Source: CBDCVA01 sp965222935 [NCBI: Candidatus Latescibacterota bacterium]
GTDB taxonomy: Bacteria; Latescibacterota; CBDCVA01
Assembly: GCA_965222935.1 (NCBI GenBank)
Contig: CBDCVA010000001.1
Location: 682,001-746,000, forward strand
Direction: 5' to 3'
DNA: 64,000 bases
A program made the translations under genes and the position numbers. Each line of letters begins with the position of its first letter. Within the stretch, counting starts at the first letter, position 1. Shown one piece after another: positions 26,639-34,968 of the stretch. The notes under the pieces were generated by a model. The model saw only the letters and a list, made by a program, of their open reading frames with translations, had not been told where the DNA came from and ran no database searches.

Positions 26639-27457
26639 ATGAGTCTTGATGAGACCCAACAGCAAGCCTTAGCTCTGATCTCGGAACTGATCCAGGAACT
26701 TGACGGCATAGTACGCCAGGTCCGGCAAGACGGAGACTCTCGCGCCGCTTTGGAAAAGTTGACGCGGTGGAAAGAGCACGCTGTTAGGCGCGTGTCTGAA
26801 GGCATTAACCGCAGCGAGGGAGAGAAATTGGCAGCGAAGGAGTCTGGGCGTTTTTTTACGGGCGAGCCTCTTCTGCAGAACCTCGAGAGAAAGGTAGATG
26901 TTTACCTCAGCTTTCTACGCGCCCTGGCCGAGGAGATTGAGAAACATCCTGAGGATGTGCTTTCGCCTTCAGCTACCACAGCCGCGCCAGATCAACTAAC
27001 GGACGCACCGCAGACAGCCGCTTCTCAATCAGTATTCATTGTTCATGGCCACGACGAGGTAAATCTGTTGAAGCTTGAAAAGCTGCTGCGGGATCAGTGG
27101 AGGTTGGAACCAATAGTGCTTCGTGACGAACCGGGTGGGGACCAAACCTTAATTGAGAAGTTCGAGCGGATAGCGAAACAGGCTTGCTATGCCTTCGTCA
27201 TTCTGACGCCCGACGATGTCATCGAAACGCCGGACGGTCATTACACTCAAGCAAGGCCCAATGTCGTGTTTGAACTAGGTTGGTTCTACGGGCACCTCGG
27301 CCGGGAGCAAGTGTGCATTCTGTCGAAGAAGGACACCAACCTTCACTCCGACCTCAAAGGCATTAGCCGGGTCGAGTTTGTCGATTCGATAGAGGAAAAG
27401 GTGCTTGAAATAGAAGGTGAGTTAAGGGGAGTCGGGCTGCTTAGGTCGCGCCCATGA
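26639..27457 (+). CDS. TIR-like nucleotide-binding protein (Cap12/Pycsar-TIR type), probable defence effector
   Basis: The 272-residue protein has a charged helical N-terminal region (about 1-105), a Thr/Ala/Pro linker, and a TIR-like domain (about 130-262). That domain contains VFIVHGHDEVNLLKLEKLL, the LRDEPGGDQTLIEKFE segment, FVILTPDDV and ARPNVVFELGWFYGHLGR. Glu212 in FELG sits where TIR NADases have their catalytic Glu. Relatives (the family formerly described as predicted nucleotide-binding proteins with TIR-like domains) include CBASS Cap12 and Pycsar effectors that destroy NAD+. No cyclase or other defence gene is adjacent. Its codons are clearly more A/T-rich than all neighbours, suggesting recent acquisition. 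The start follows the aminotransferase by 8 nt, without a clear ribosome binding site. Confidence 0.82.
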   Translation: MSLDETQQQALALISELIQELDGIVRQVRQDGDSRAALEKLTRWKEHAVRRVSEGINRSEGEKLAAKESGRFFTGEPLLQNLERKVDVYLSFLRALAEEIEKHPEDVLSPSATTAAPDQLTDAPQTAASQSVFIVHGHDEVNLLKLEKLLRDQWRLEPIVLRDEPGGDQTLIEKFERIAKQACYAFVILTPDDVIETPDGHYTQARPNVVFELGWFYGHLGREQVCILSKKDTNLHSDLKGISRVEFVDSIEEKVLEIEGELRGVGLLRSRP

Positions 27458-27551
27458 TGGTCAGAGATACTTGACGCCATGCAAACCTTCGCTCCGCTTA
27501 TCAGGTGTCCCGACGTGTACATCCTTTTCCTGATGCGGGAGCCATAACCCG

Positions 27552-28301
27552 GTGGAACCCGCCGAGTACCGCAAGATGTTCGAACTGGAGGATCGCCTGT
27601 GGTGGTTCGTGGGGAAAAGGCGGATCGCCATGCGGCTCCTGATGCCGTGGCTGAGCGGCCCTGAGCGGGCGCGCATCCTGGATGCCGGCTGCGGCACCGG
27701 CTGCGCACTGGCGGAGCTTGGGGGGTACGGCGAAGCCTTCGGCGCCGATAGCTCACCCGAGGCGCTCTCGCTGACCCGACGGCGCGGACTGCGGCGGCTG
27801 GCCTGCGGCTCGGTGGAGGCGCTGCCCTTCCGCGATGGCGCGTTCGATCTCGTCACCCTGTTCGACGTGCTCTACCATCGGGGCGTCGGGGACGTGGCGC
27901 GTGCGTTGGCCGAGGCGGGTAGAGTCACGCGGCCCGGCGGACTGCTATATGTGAACGATTCGGCCTTCGCTTTCCTGCGCAGCCGCCACGATGCCGCCAT
28001 GCACGGCGCCCGGCGCTTCACCTCGGGGCGGGTGGGTGAGTTGGTCCGCGCGGCGGGCTACCGGGTCCTGCGCCTCTCGTATGCCAACATGTGCCTGTTT
28101 CCGGTCGTGGTCCTGTGGCGCTGGCTGGGGCGCGGCGGAGCCGAGGGCAACGACCCTTCGAGCGATGTGCGTCCGCTGCCGGGTCCGCTCAACGCGCTTC
28201 TGGCGGCGATCCTGGGGCTGGAGGCGCGGCTGATTGGCTTCGTGCGTTTGCCGGTGGGTTCCTCGGTGGTCTGCTTGGCGCAGAAGGAAACGTCCACATG
28301 A
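27552..28301 (+). CDS. Class I SAM-dependent methyltransferase
   Basis: A 249-residue protein with the SAM-binding motif ILDAGCGTG (about 42-50), acidic residue in GADSS, CGSVEALPFRDGAFDLV and LFDVLYH. This is the Methyltransf_11 pattern. A hydrophobic stretch near the C-terminus (YANMCLFPVVVLWRWLG) suggests membrane association, as in methyltransferases that act on lipid-linked intermediates. It starts at GTG 27552 after a 94-nt gap that holds nothing recognisable and has the lower-GC look of the TIR-like gene. The stop overlaps gmhB. Confidence 0.85.
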   Translation: MEPAEYRKMFELEDRLWWFVGKRRIAMRLLMPWLSGPERARILDAGCGTGCALAELGGYGEAFGADSSPEALSLTRRRGLRRLACGSVEALPFRDGAFDLVTLFDVLYHRGVGDVARALAEAGRVTRPGGLLYVNDSAFAFLRSRHDAAMHGARRFTSGRVGELVRAAGYRVLRLSYANMCLFPVVVLWRWLGRGGAEGNDPSSDVRPLPGPLNALLAAILGLEARLIGFVRLPVGSSVVCLAQKETST

Positions 28302-28879
28302 GGCGAGCGGTCTTCCTGGACCGGGACGGGACCCTCAACGAGGACCGGGGCTACGTCCACGACCGCGAGGACCTGGTGCTCCTTCCTGGAGCGGCCGAAG
28401 GCATCGGGCGTCTCAATGGGACGGGGATGCCGGTGTTCGTCATCACCAACCAGTCCGGTGTGGGGCGCGGCTACTACACCCGAGCGGATGTCGAGGCGTT
28501 CCACGCAAGAATGCGAGAGAGCCTGGCCGGGCGCGGAGCGCGCATAGATGACATCGCCTACTGCCCGCATCACCCCGACGACGGCTGCGCCTGCCGCAAG
28601 CCTCGACCGGGTATGATGGAGGCTCTTGCCCGGCAGCATGGCGTGGACCTCGGGGCGTCCTTCGTCGTGGGCGATGCGGCGAGCGACCTTGAAGCTGCGA
28701 GGAACGTCGGCGCTTGCCCGATCCTGGTGCGCACGGGCCTGGGCCAACGGACGCTGGAGGCTTTGGAGGGTACAGCGGTGCAGCCCGCATACATCGCACG
28801 GGACCTCGACGAGGCCGCGCGGTGGATCGTCGGCCAGGCCGTTCCCGCGACAACGATAGGCGAGGGCCGAGGAGTATGA
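28298..28879 (+). CDS. gmhB: D-glycero-D-manno-heptose 1,7-bisphosphate phosphatase GmhB
   Basis: A HAD phosphatase of 193 residues. It carries the nucleophile motif FLDRDGTLNE (residues 5-14), ITNQSGVGRG, and the zinc loop CPHHPDDGCACRKPRP that distinguishes GmhB from other HAD enzymes. VVGDAASDLEAARN is the last metal motif. It removes the C7 phosphate during ADP- or GDP-heptose synthesis. Next to gmhA and an hddC-type gene, it most likely serves GDP-D-alpha-D-heptose. ATGA overlaps on both sides show tight coupling. Confidence 0.92.
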   Translation: MRRAVFLDRDGTLNEDRGYVHDREDLVLLPGAAEGIGRLNGTGMPVFVITNQSGVGRGYYTRADVEAFHARMRESLAGRGARIDDIAYCPHHPDDGCACRKPRPGMMEALARQHGVDLGASFVVGDAASDLEAARNVGACPILVRTGLGQRTLEALEGTAVQPAYIARDLDEAARWIVGQAVPATTIGEGRGV

Positions 28880-29475
28880 GGGAGCGGTTCGAAGCGGCGC
28901 TGACGGAGACTCTGCGCGTCCAGAGGCAACTCCTGGACGCGTGCTTGGCGGAGACCGAAGCCGCAGCATCTGCGATCGTGGAGGCGCTGGAGGCGGGGGG
29001 CAAGGTTCTCGCCTGCGGCAATGGCGGCAGCGCTGCGCAGGCCCAGCACATGGCTGGCGAGCTCGTCGGACGGTTGCGTCTGGAGCGGCGGGCGCTGGCG
29101 GCGGTCGCATTGACTGCGGATGCCTCGATTCTGACGGCGTGGGCCAACGACTGCGGGTTCGTGGACGTCTTCGCGCGTCAGGTGGAGGCGCTAGGGCGGC
29201 CGGGGGACGTCCTCGTGGCGCTTTCGACGAGCGGCGAATCGGAGAACGTCCTGCGGGCGGTAACGCGCGCTGCGGAGATGGGTTTGGTGACGGTGGGTCT
29301 CTCGGGACCTGGCGGGCGACTGCGGGGAATGGTGACGCACGCGCTGTGCGTCCCCTCGAGCGACACCCAGCGGGTTCAGGAGGGCCACCTGTTCCTGATC
29401 CACACGCTGTGCGAGTGGGTGGAGGCCGCGCTGTTTGCCGAGAAGATCAGCGCTGAGGCGAGCGAGCCTTCGTAG
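28876..29475 (+). CDS. gmhA: Sedoheptulose-7-phosphate isomerase GmhA
   Basis: A SIS-domain isomerase of 199 residues that converts sedoheptulose 7-phosphate to glycero-manno-heptose 7-phosphate, the first heptose step. Visible are CGNGGSAAQAQHMAGELVGR, a TADASILTAWANDCGF region, ALSTSGESENVL and the final helix QEGHLFLIHTLCEWVE. Length and motifs are normal. ATG 28876 follows GAGGAG and overlaps the gmhB stop. Confidence 0.93.
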   Translation: MRERFEAALTETLRVQRQLLDACLAETEAAASAIVEALEAGGKVLACGNGGSAAQAQHMAGELVGRLRLERRALAAVALTADASILTAWANDCGFVDVFARQVEALGRPGDVLVALSTSGESENVLRAVTRAAEMGLVTVGLSGPGGRLRGMVTHALCVPSSDTQRVQEGHLFLIHTLCEWVEAALFAEKISAEASEPS

Positions 29476-29488
29476 GCTTGATTCAAGG

Positions 29489-30202
29489 ATGAAGGCCGTC
29501 GTTCTGGCTGGCGGACTGGGCACGCGACTTGGAGATGCGATAGAGGGCATGCCCAAAGCGATGGCGGACATAGGCGGCCGGCCGTTCCTGGCGCATCTGG
29601 TGGACTGGCTGCGCGCAGCGGGCTTCGCCGATCTGGTCCTTGCCATCGGATACGGCGCCGATGCGATCATCGAACACTTCGGCGACGGGAGTGGCTATGG
29701 CGTGCGGATCGAGTACTCGCGTGAGAACGAGCCTCTGGGCACGGGCGGCGCGCTAGGCCTGGCCGCGTCCCGTTGGGAGGGTACGGCCCTCGTGCTCAAC
29801 GGCGATGTCGCTACCGACGTGGACCCGAGGCGGCTTTGCGAGTTTCATACGCGCGTCGGTGCAGCGATGACCCTGGCCTGCATTCCAGTGGACGACGCGG
29901 GTGATTACGGTGCCGTCGACTTGCGCGATGATGGGCCCATCAACGGATTCCGGGAGAAGGGCGTGACGCGTGGGCCTGCGCTGGTCAACGCGGGCATCTA
30001 CGCCGTTGAGCGATCAGCGCTCGAAGGGATTCCCTTCGGACCACGCTACTCGCTGGAAACCGATCTCTTCCCCCATCTAGCGGCGCGGGGACGGCTATGG
30101 GGCATTGCGGCGGGCACGTTCCTTCTCGACATCGGCCGTCCGGAGCGGCTGGCTAAGGCGCGTGAGCGAGCCTCGATGCTCTTTGCCGGTCCGCGTGGAT
30201 GA
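29489..30202 (+). CDS. hddC: Heptose-1-phosphate guanylyltransferase (HddC-like nucleotidyltransferase)
   Basis: A sugar-phosphate nucleotidyltransferase of 237 residues with VLAGGLGTRLGDAIEGMPKAM at the N-terminus, SRENEPLGTGGAL, NGDVATDVD (metal Asp) and NAGIYAVER. With gmhA and gmhB beside it, the expected reaction is heptose 1-phosphate plus GTP to GDP-heptose; the nucleotide cannot be proved from sequence. The kinase HddA that belongs to this route is absent from the window. The start MKAVVLAGG at 29489 fits the family. Confidence 0.85.
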   Translation: MKAVVLAGGLGTRLGDAIEGMPKAMADIGGRPFLAHLVDWLRAAGFADLVLAIGYGADAIIEHFGDGSGYGVRIEYSRENEPLGTGGALGLAASRWEGTALVLNGDVATDVDPRRLCEFHTRVGAAMTLACIPVDDAGDYGAVDLRDDGPINGFREKGVTRGPALVNAGIYAVERSALEGIPFGPRYSLETDLFPHLAARGRLWGIAAGTFLLDIGRPERLAKARERASMLFAGPRG

Positions 30203-31344
30203 AGGTGCACGTGCTTGCACCGGCCTATCCTTTACGGGGAGGCATATCACAGTATGTAACTCTCCTCGTCGAAACGCTTCGCCGAGACCACGGCCATGAC
30301 GCTAGGATCCTCGCCTTTCGCCGCCAGTACCCAGCATTGTTGTTCCCTGGCAAGACACAACGTGATCCCTCGCGTAGGCCACTGCAGACGCTTTGCGAGC
30401 CCATCTTCGATCCATACAGCCCCACGAGTTGGATACGCACAGCCCACCATGTGCGCCGCGAGACGCCCGACCTTCTGATCCTTAAGTGGTGGATTCCGCT
30501 ATTTGGGCTGAGCTTCTGGGCGACGTGCTCACTGGTGCGGCGCCTTTGCCCGACGAAAGTTGTCTACATTCTCGATAACGTCGTTCCCCATGAGCGGCGG
30601 CCTCTCGACGAGCGGCTGACCCGTCTGGCCCTTGACGCCGGGCACTACTTCGTTGCGCAGTCGGAGACCGTGCGGGATGAGTTCCTGGAGCGCATGCCCG
30701 AGCGCCGCGATCGGCTGCGAACCGTGCCTCATCCCATCTACGATGTTTTCGCCGATGAGCATGCACCCTCGCAGGAAGACGCTCGCAAGCGACTGAGCAT
30801 CCGGGAGCCCCACGTCGTCCTATTCTTCGGTTACGTACGACCCTACAAGGGGTTGCGCTATCTTCTGGAGGCCATGCCGAAGCTGTGCGAGAGCGCCGAC
30901 GTCCGGCTTCTGGTGGTCGGAGAGTTCTACGAGGGCAAGGCGGCCTACCTGGCGCAGATTGCACGCCTCGGCATAGAAGGGCGCGTGACCCTCCACGATG
31001 CATACGTGCCCAACGAGGACGTGGCGACCTACTTTCGGGCGGCGGATGTGGTCGCGCTCCCCTACGTTTCGGCATCGCAGAGCGGGATCGTGCAGATCGC
31101 CTATGGGTTCGACCTGCCCGTAATCACGACCGATGTCGGCGGCTTACCGGAAGTGGTGCGCGACGGGGAGACCGGGCTGCTCGTGCCCCCGCAGGATGCC
31201 GACGCCCTGGCGTGTGCGCTCATCCGCTTCTTCCGGGAGGGTATGCGCGGGCCCCTGTCCGACAACGTGACCCGGGCGAAGGGACAATACGGCTGGGAGG
31301 CCCTCGTCCGCACCCTGGAGGACTTTGCAGCATGTCCGAACTAG
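30199..31344 (+). CDS. Family 4 glycosyltransferase
   Basis: A GT-B fold enzyme of 381 residues. The N-terminal half binds acceptor (APAYPLRGGISQY); the C-terminal half has FFGYVRPYKGLRYLLEA, VVGEFYEG, LHDAYVPNEDVATYFRAAD and the sugar-nucleotide site ALPYVSASQSGIVQIAYG followed by TDVGGLPEVV. No signal or membrane segment stands out, so it acts at the cytoplasmic face. It overlaps the heptose guanylyltransferase by 4 nt and may use GDP-heptose, which is only an inference from position. Confidence 0.9.
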   Translation: MKVHVLAPAYPLRGGISQYVTLLVETLRRDHGHDARILAFRRQYPALLFPGKTQRDPSRRPLQTLCEPIFDPYSPTSWIRTAHHVRRETPDLLILKWWIPLFGLSFWATCSLVRRLCPTKVVYILDNVVPHERRPLDERLTRLALDAGHYFVAQSETVRDEFLERMPERRDRLRTVPHPIYDVFADEHAPSQEDARKRLSIREPHVVLFFGYVRPYKGLRYLLEAMPKLCESADVRLLVVGEFYEGKAAYLAQIARLGIEGRVTLHDAYVPNEDVATYFRAADVVALPYVSASQSGIVQIAYGFDLPVITTDVGGLPEVVRDGETGLLVPPQDADALACALIRFFREGMRGPLSDNVTRAKGQYGWEALVRTLEDFAACPN

Positions 31345-32084
31345 TCGACGTTCACCCTTCGGCGGAGTTGGCGCCGGATGTGTCCATAGGCGGCTTCACG
31401 GTCATCGCAGCGGGCGTCCACGTGGGCGCCGGGACTCGAATCGGGCATCACGTGACGATCCACACTGGCACGGAGATCGGTCCGGGCGCGCGAATCGACG
31501 ACGGCGCGGTTCTGGGCAAACTCCCGATGCGCGCGCATCGGAGCGCCACGACCCAGGACCACGAGTTGCCTCCCTGCCGGGTGGGGGAAAGCTGTGCCAT
31601 CGGGACGGGCGCGGTGGTCTATCGCGGTGCGACGCTGGAGCGCGGCGTTCTGGTGGCGGACCTGGCGACGGTGCGCGAGGACGTGACCATCGGCGAGTTG
31701 ACGATCGTCGGCCGCGGCGTGACCGTCGAGAACCGGTGCACAATCGGGGCGCGATGTAAGCTGGAAGCGAACGCGTACATCACGGCGCTGTCAGAACTGG
31801 GCGATGACGTCTTCGTCGCACCGTGTGTGGCAACTTCGAACGATAACTTCCTGGGCCGGACCACCGAGCGCTTCAAACACTTCTGTGGTGCGATCCTCCG
31901 ACGCGGCGCGAGGGTGGGGGCGAACGCTACGCTCTTGCCCGGTGTGGTGGTCGAGGAGGATGGCGTCGTCGCCGCCGGGGCGCTTGCCACCGGTGACGTG
32001 CCCGCCCGCACCATCGTTGCGGGAATCCCGGCGAAGCCCTTCCGGCCCGTGCCGCCGGAGCAACTCTTGGAGAACCAGCCGTAG
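31332..32084 (+). CDS. Hexapeptide-repeat (left-handed beta-helix) acyltransferase
   Basis: A 250-residue protein built of hexapeptide repeats ([LIV]-G-x4 periodicity): VSIGGFTVIAAGVHVGAGTRIG at the start, VREDVTIGELTIVGRGVTV in the middle and GARVGANATLLPGVVV later. A loop insertion containing SNDNFLGRT and the C-terminal cap AGIPAKPFRP match sugar N- or O-acetyltransferases such as WbpD or FdtC. It probably acetylates the amino group made by the DegT enzyme upstream. It overlaps the GT4 gene by 13 nt. Confidence 0.85.
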   Translation: MSELVDVHPSAELAPDVSIGGFTVIAAGVHVGAGTRIGHHVTIHTGTEIGPGARIDDGAVLGKLPMRAHRSATTQDHELPPCRVGESCAIGTGAVVYRGATLERGVLVADLATVREDVTIGELTIVGRGVTVENRCTIGARCKLEANAYITALSELGDDVFVAPCVATSNDNFLGRTTERFKHFCGAILRRGARVGANATLLPGVVVEEDGVVAAGALATGDVPARTIVAGIPAKPFRPVPPEQLLENQP

Positions 32085-32146
32085 CCGCGCGGTCCTCCGA
32101 GCCATCCGCCGGTGCGCCCACGCCACAGCGCGCCTATCGCGCTGGG

Positions 32147-33676
32147 TTGTGGAGCCTGATCGGCGGATGCGCTAACGGTCTTGCGTTTCCGGCAATGACT
32201 GTCCTAACGGCACAAGGTCTGGGCGGCGAGGCCTTTGGCGCCTTCGTCATCATCATCCAGGTAGTGGTTTTCGCGCAGATCGCGGTGGTCTTCACACTTG
32301 ACACCGCGCTATTGCGCTACGTACCCGAATTCCGTCAGGTGGGGGATGCACGCGGCCTACGCCGCCTGGCGATGCGCGTGGGTGGACTGCAGACGGCGCT
32401 CTTCGGTTTGGTGGGCGGAGCGCTGTGGGCATCGTGGGATCGACTCAATGCTTTCTATGATGTCGAACTGACTGGCGTATGGGTCACAGCCCTGGTGCTC
32501 CTGGGCGCAATGGCAGCGAGGGACACGATGGCCGCGATGCTGACCGCATTCTACGAGACGCGGGTCCTGGCCGTAGCGTCGACGGTGGGAGGTCTGGCGG
32601 GACTGGCTGCGCTGGGTTGGCTGGTATGGGGCACTGATGCTGGCGTCGACGGTGCGCTCGGGGCCTTTGCCGTTCGTGCGCTGGTCTCGACGCTCATCAT
32701 GGCATGGGCGTTTGGACGGCTGTGGCGTGAGTTCTGCCGGGAGGGTCCGAGCAACACAACAGTGAACCGGGAGGTTAGTGTCCCCATGAGCCGCCTGCTT
32801 CGCTTCTCCGGTCTGTACTTCCTTGATTGGCTTCTGGGAATGATCGTCTGGCGTCAGTCGGAGACGCTCGTCCTGGGTCGGTACGCCGCGAAGACAACGG
32901 TCGGAGCCTACAGTCTGGGCTACGAACTGCCCCAGCGCTTCGTGGAATTCCTCCCCAACGTCTTCGCGAGCGTAGCTAACGTGTTCGCCACCGACCGCTT
33001 TCTTGTGAACCCCGAGGCGTTGGGACGCTCGTTGCGACGGTACACGGAAATTCTCTATTTCATCGTGGCGCCGCTGGCCCTGGCCGGCGCGGCCGTAGCT
33101 ATACCCGTCGTGGCGCTTTTCCTCGAGCCGGCCATGTCAGCGGCGGGCCCGCTGGCGGCGACTTTTTTTGTGGTTCAGTCGTTGATGTACCTGCTGACGC
33201 CCTATAGATTCGCCGTGCGCATCGAAGAGAAGCTGTGGGTGAGCGTAAAACTGAACCTGATCGTGGCCGCGGTGAACATTGGGTGGGACTTCTTGCTGAT
33301 CCCCGCCTACGGCGTCACGGGTGCCGTAGCCGCCGTGGTTCTGGCACAGCTTTTTACCATCGGTCTTCGGGTTTGGGTGTACCGCAGGCTCTTTCCGTAC
33401 ATTGAGGTGCCCTGGGGCTATATCGCGCGCTGCTATCTGGCCGCGATGCCGTGGCTCGGCTGGCTGGGCGTGTGGTGGGCGAGCAATGGGTCACCCTTGG
33501 GGATGGTGCTGGCGGCTGCGCCCCTAGGAGTGCTGTGGGTCCTTGCCGTGCGAGGGCTGGGCCTCGTGACGCCCGAGCTCACCCTGGCTGTTCAGCAGTC
33601 GCCCTACGGTGAGGTGCTCCCGGTCCGGTGGGCGCTTCGACTGCTGAAAGCGGGGCCTTCGGCGAGAGAAACATGA
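32147..33676 (+). CDS. Oligosaccharide flippase, Wzx/MATE-like
   Basis: A polytopic membrane protein of about 509 residues with roughly 12-14 hydrophobic segments. The pattern matches the polysaccharide transport family (RfbX/Wzx), with FYDVELTGVWVTAL between early helices and TPYRFAVRIEEKLWV before the last group. It would flip lipid-linked glycan to the periplasm. The start is unsure: the frame stays open upstream with coding-like codons back toward 32084 but has no ATG or GTG there. TTG 32147 is the first possible start, with no clear ribosome binding site. It overlaps the next gene by 4 nt. Confidence 0.85.
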   Translation: MWSLIGGCANGLAFPAMTVLTAQGLGGEAFGAFVIIIQVVVFAQIAVVFTLDTALLRYVPEFRQVGDARGLRRLAMRVGGLQTALFGLVGGALWASWDRLNAFYDVELTGVWVTALVLLGAMAARDTMAAMLTAFYETRVLAVASTVGGLAGLAALGWLVWGTDAGVDGALGAFAVRALVSTLIMAWAFGRLWREFCREGPSNTTVNREVSVPMSRLLRFSGLYFLDWLLGMIVWRQSETLVLGRYAAKTTVGAYSLGYELPQRFVEFLPNVFASVANVFATDRFLVNPEALGRSLRRYTEILYFIVAPLALAGAAVAIPVVALFLEPAMSAAGPLAATFFVVQSLMYLLTPYRFAVRIEEKLWVSVKLNLIVAAVNIGWDFLLIPAYGVTGAVAAVVLAQLFTIGLRVWVYRRLFPYIEVPWGYIARCYLAAMPWLGWLGVWWASNGSPLGMVLAAAPLGVLWVLAVRGLGLVTPELTLAVQQSPYGEVLPVRWALRLLKAGPSARET

Positions 33677-34968
33677 GTGGCGGCGCCTCGACTACCTTAG
33701 AGCGAAGTTTTGCCGAGCGGTCTAGTCACCGGCCTGTCGTCGCCGTGCTCTTCGACGCACTGCGACACGACTGGCTCAGCCCCGAGCGAACGCCCGAGCT
33801 CTGGTCGCTGGCGGAACTTGGCCTGCGGGGCATCCTACGCGAACCGTTCGCCTTTGCAATGATGCCAGCCTATTTCGCCGGCATCTACCCTGAGACGGCG
33901 GGATTGAGCCACATCTTCTGTTATGACCCTGAGCGCTCACCCTTCCGCTGGACGCGGCGGTTGCCCGCATGGTTCGACGGTAAACCCCTCCGGCTTGGCG
34001 TTCGTGCGTTGACCAAGCAGTTTGCGAGACCGGCGGGACGGCGGGCGTATGCGCACCCCTTCCGCATCCCTCTTCGCCGGCTTCCCCTTTTCGACGTTGC
34101 GGAGAAGCGCCTGCCCTGGGAGCCGAGCTACCTTTCAGTGCCCACGGTCTTCGACTTGCTCCGGGCTGCGGAGCTCACGTGGTTATGGATCGGCCACCCG
34201 ACGGACAATCAGAGAGTCGAACCCATGCACAAAGCGCTCAGCCGGCGTCTCACGGGCGACGAGGCCCTCATCTGGCTTCACTTCGGCGAACTGGACTGGA
34301 TGATGCACCGGCACGGCCCTAGAGCGCCGGAGACGCTGGCGTGTCTTGGGCGCGTGTCCGATGGAATTGCGAAGGCGATCGCGCTGGTGGAGCACCGGTG
34401 CGGGGTAGAGCCGCAGATTTTGATCTTCGGGGATCACGGTGCTGTGGCCGTCGAGCGGACCACCGATATTGCCGGGGCGCTTGCGCGGCTGTCGTGGCGT
34501 GAGGGCCGCGACTATGTGATGTTCCTTGACTCGACGGTAGCCCGTTTCTGGTTTCCCAATCCGGCGGCGCGCGAGCCGGTCGAGACCGCTCTCGAGGAGT
34601 TGAGCGGCGGGCACCGGCTTGGCGATGAAGACATCGCAAGGCTGCGCTCGCGCCACTCGAGCCGGCGCAATTGGGAAACCATCTGGATGGCTGATGCGGG
34701 GACGTTGATCTTGCCCAACTACTTTCAGGGCTCCGAGCCGGTCATCGGAATGCATGGTTACCTTCCCGATGTGCCGGACAACCAGGCGGCCTATCTTGTC
34801 GTCGATCGCGACCGCCCCGATAGAGACATCGTGGACCCTGCGCCGCGGCAAATGGTGGATGTTTTTCCCACGCTGCTGGACCTCTTGCGATTGCCCGTGC
34901 CATCGTCGTGTGAAGGGCAGAGTCTGCTCGCGTCCAAGGTTTGGACGCAAGACGGGGCGGATCTATGA
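33673..34968 (+). CDS. Alkaline-phosphatase-superfamily protein of the glycan cluster
   Basis: A 431-residue protein with the alkaline phosphatase/phosphodiesterase fold. It contains VLFDALRHDWL near the N-terminus, AGIYPETAGLSHIFCYDPERSPF, HFGELDWMMHRHGP, FGDHGAVAVE and MHGYLPDVPDNQAAY. The metal-binding Asp/His motifs are recognisable. The place where relatives carry the Ser/Thr nucleophile reads REPFAFAMMPAYFAG, with no Ser or Thr, so activity may be altered. No signal peptide is seen, so it is probably cytoplasmic or faces the cytoplasm. It is coupled by ATGA overlap to the flippase and to the next gene. Confidence 0.78.
   Translation: MSGGASTTLERSFAERSSHRPVVAVLFDALRHDWLSPERTPELWSLAELGLRGILREPFAFAMMPAYFAGIYPETAGLSHIFCYDPERSPFRWTRRLPAWFDGKPLRLGVRALTKQFARPAGRRAYAHPFRIPLRRLPLFDVAEKRLPWEPSYLSVPTVFDLLRAAELTWLWIGHPTDNQRVEPMHKALSRRLTGDEALIWLHFGELDWMMHRHGPRAPETLACLGRVSDGIAKAIALVEHRCGVEPQILIFGDHGAVAVERTTDIAGALARLSWREGRDYVMFLDSTVARFWFPNPAAREPVETALEELSGGHRLGDEDIARLRSRHSSRRNWETIWMADAGTLILPNYFQGSEPVIGMHGYLPDVPDNQAAYLVVDRDRPDRDIVDPAPRQMVDVFPTLLDLLRLPVPSSCEGQSLLASKVWTQDGADL

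Noticed and set aside
26639-28301. A complete CBASS, Pycsar or Thoeris operon around the TIR-like gene.
   Set aside because: The neighbours are a sugar aminotransferase and a methyltransferase; no cyclase, SIR2/SLOG or second effector gene is present.
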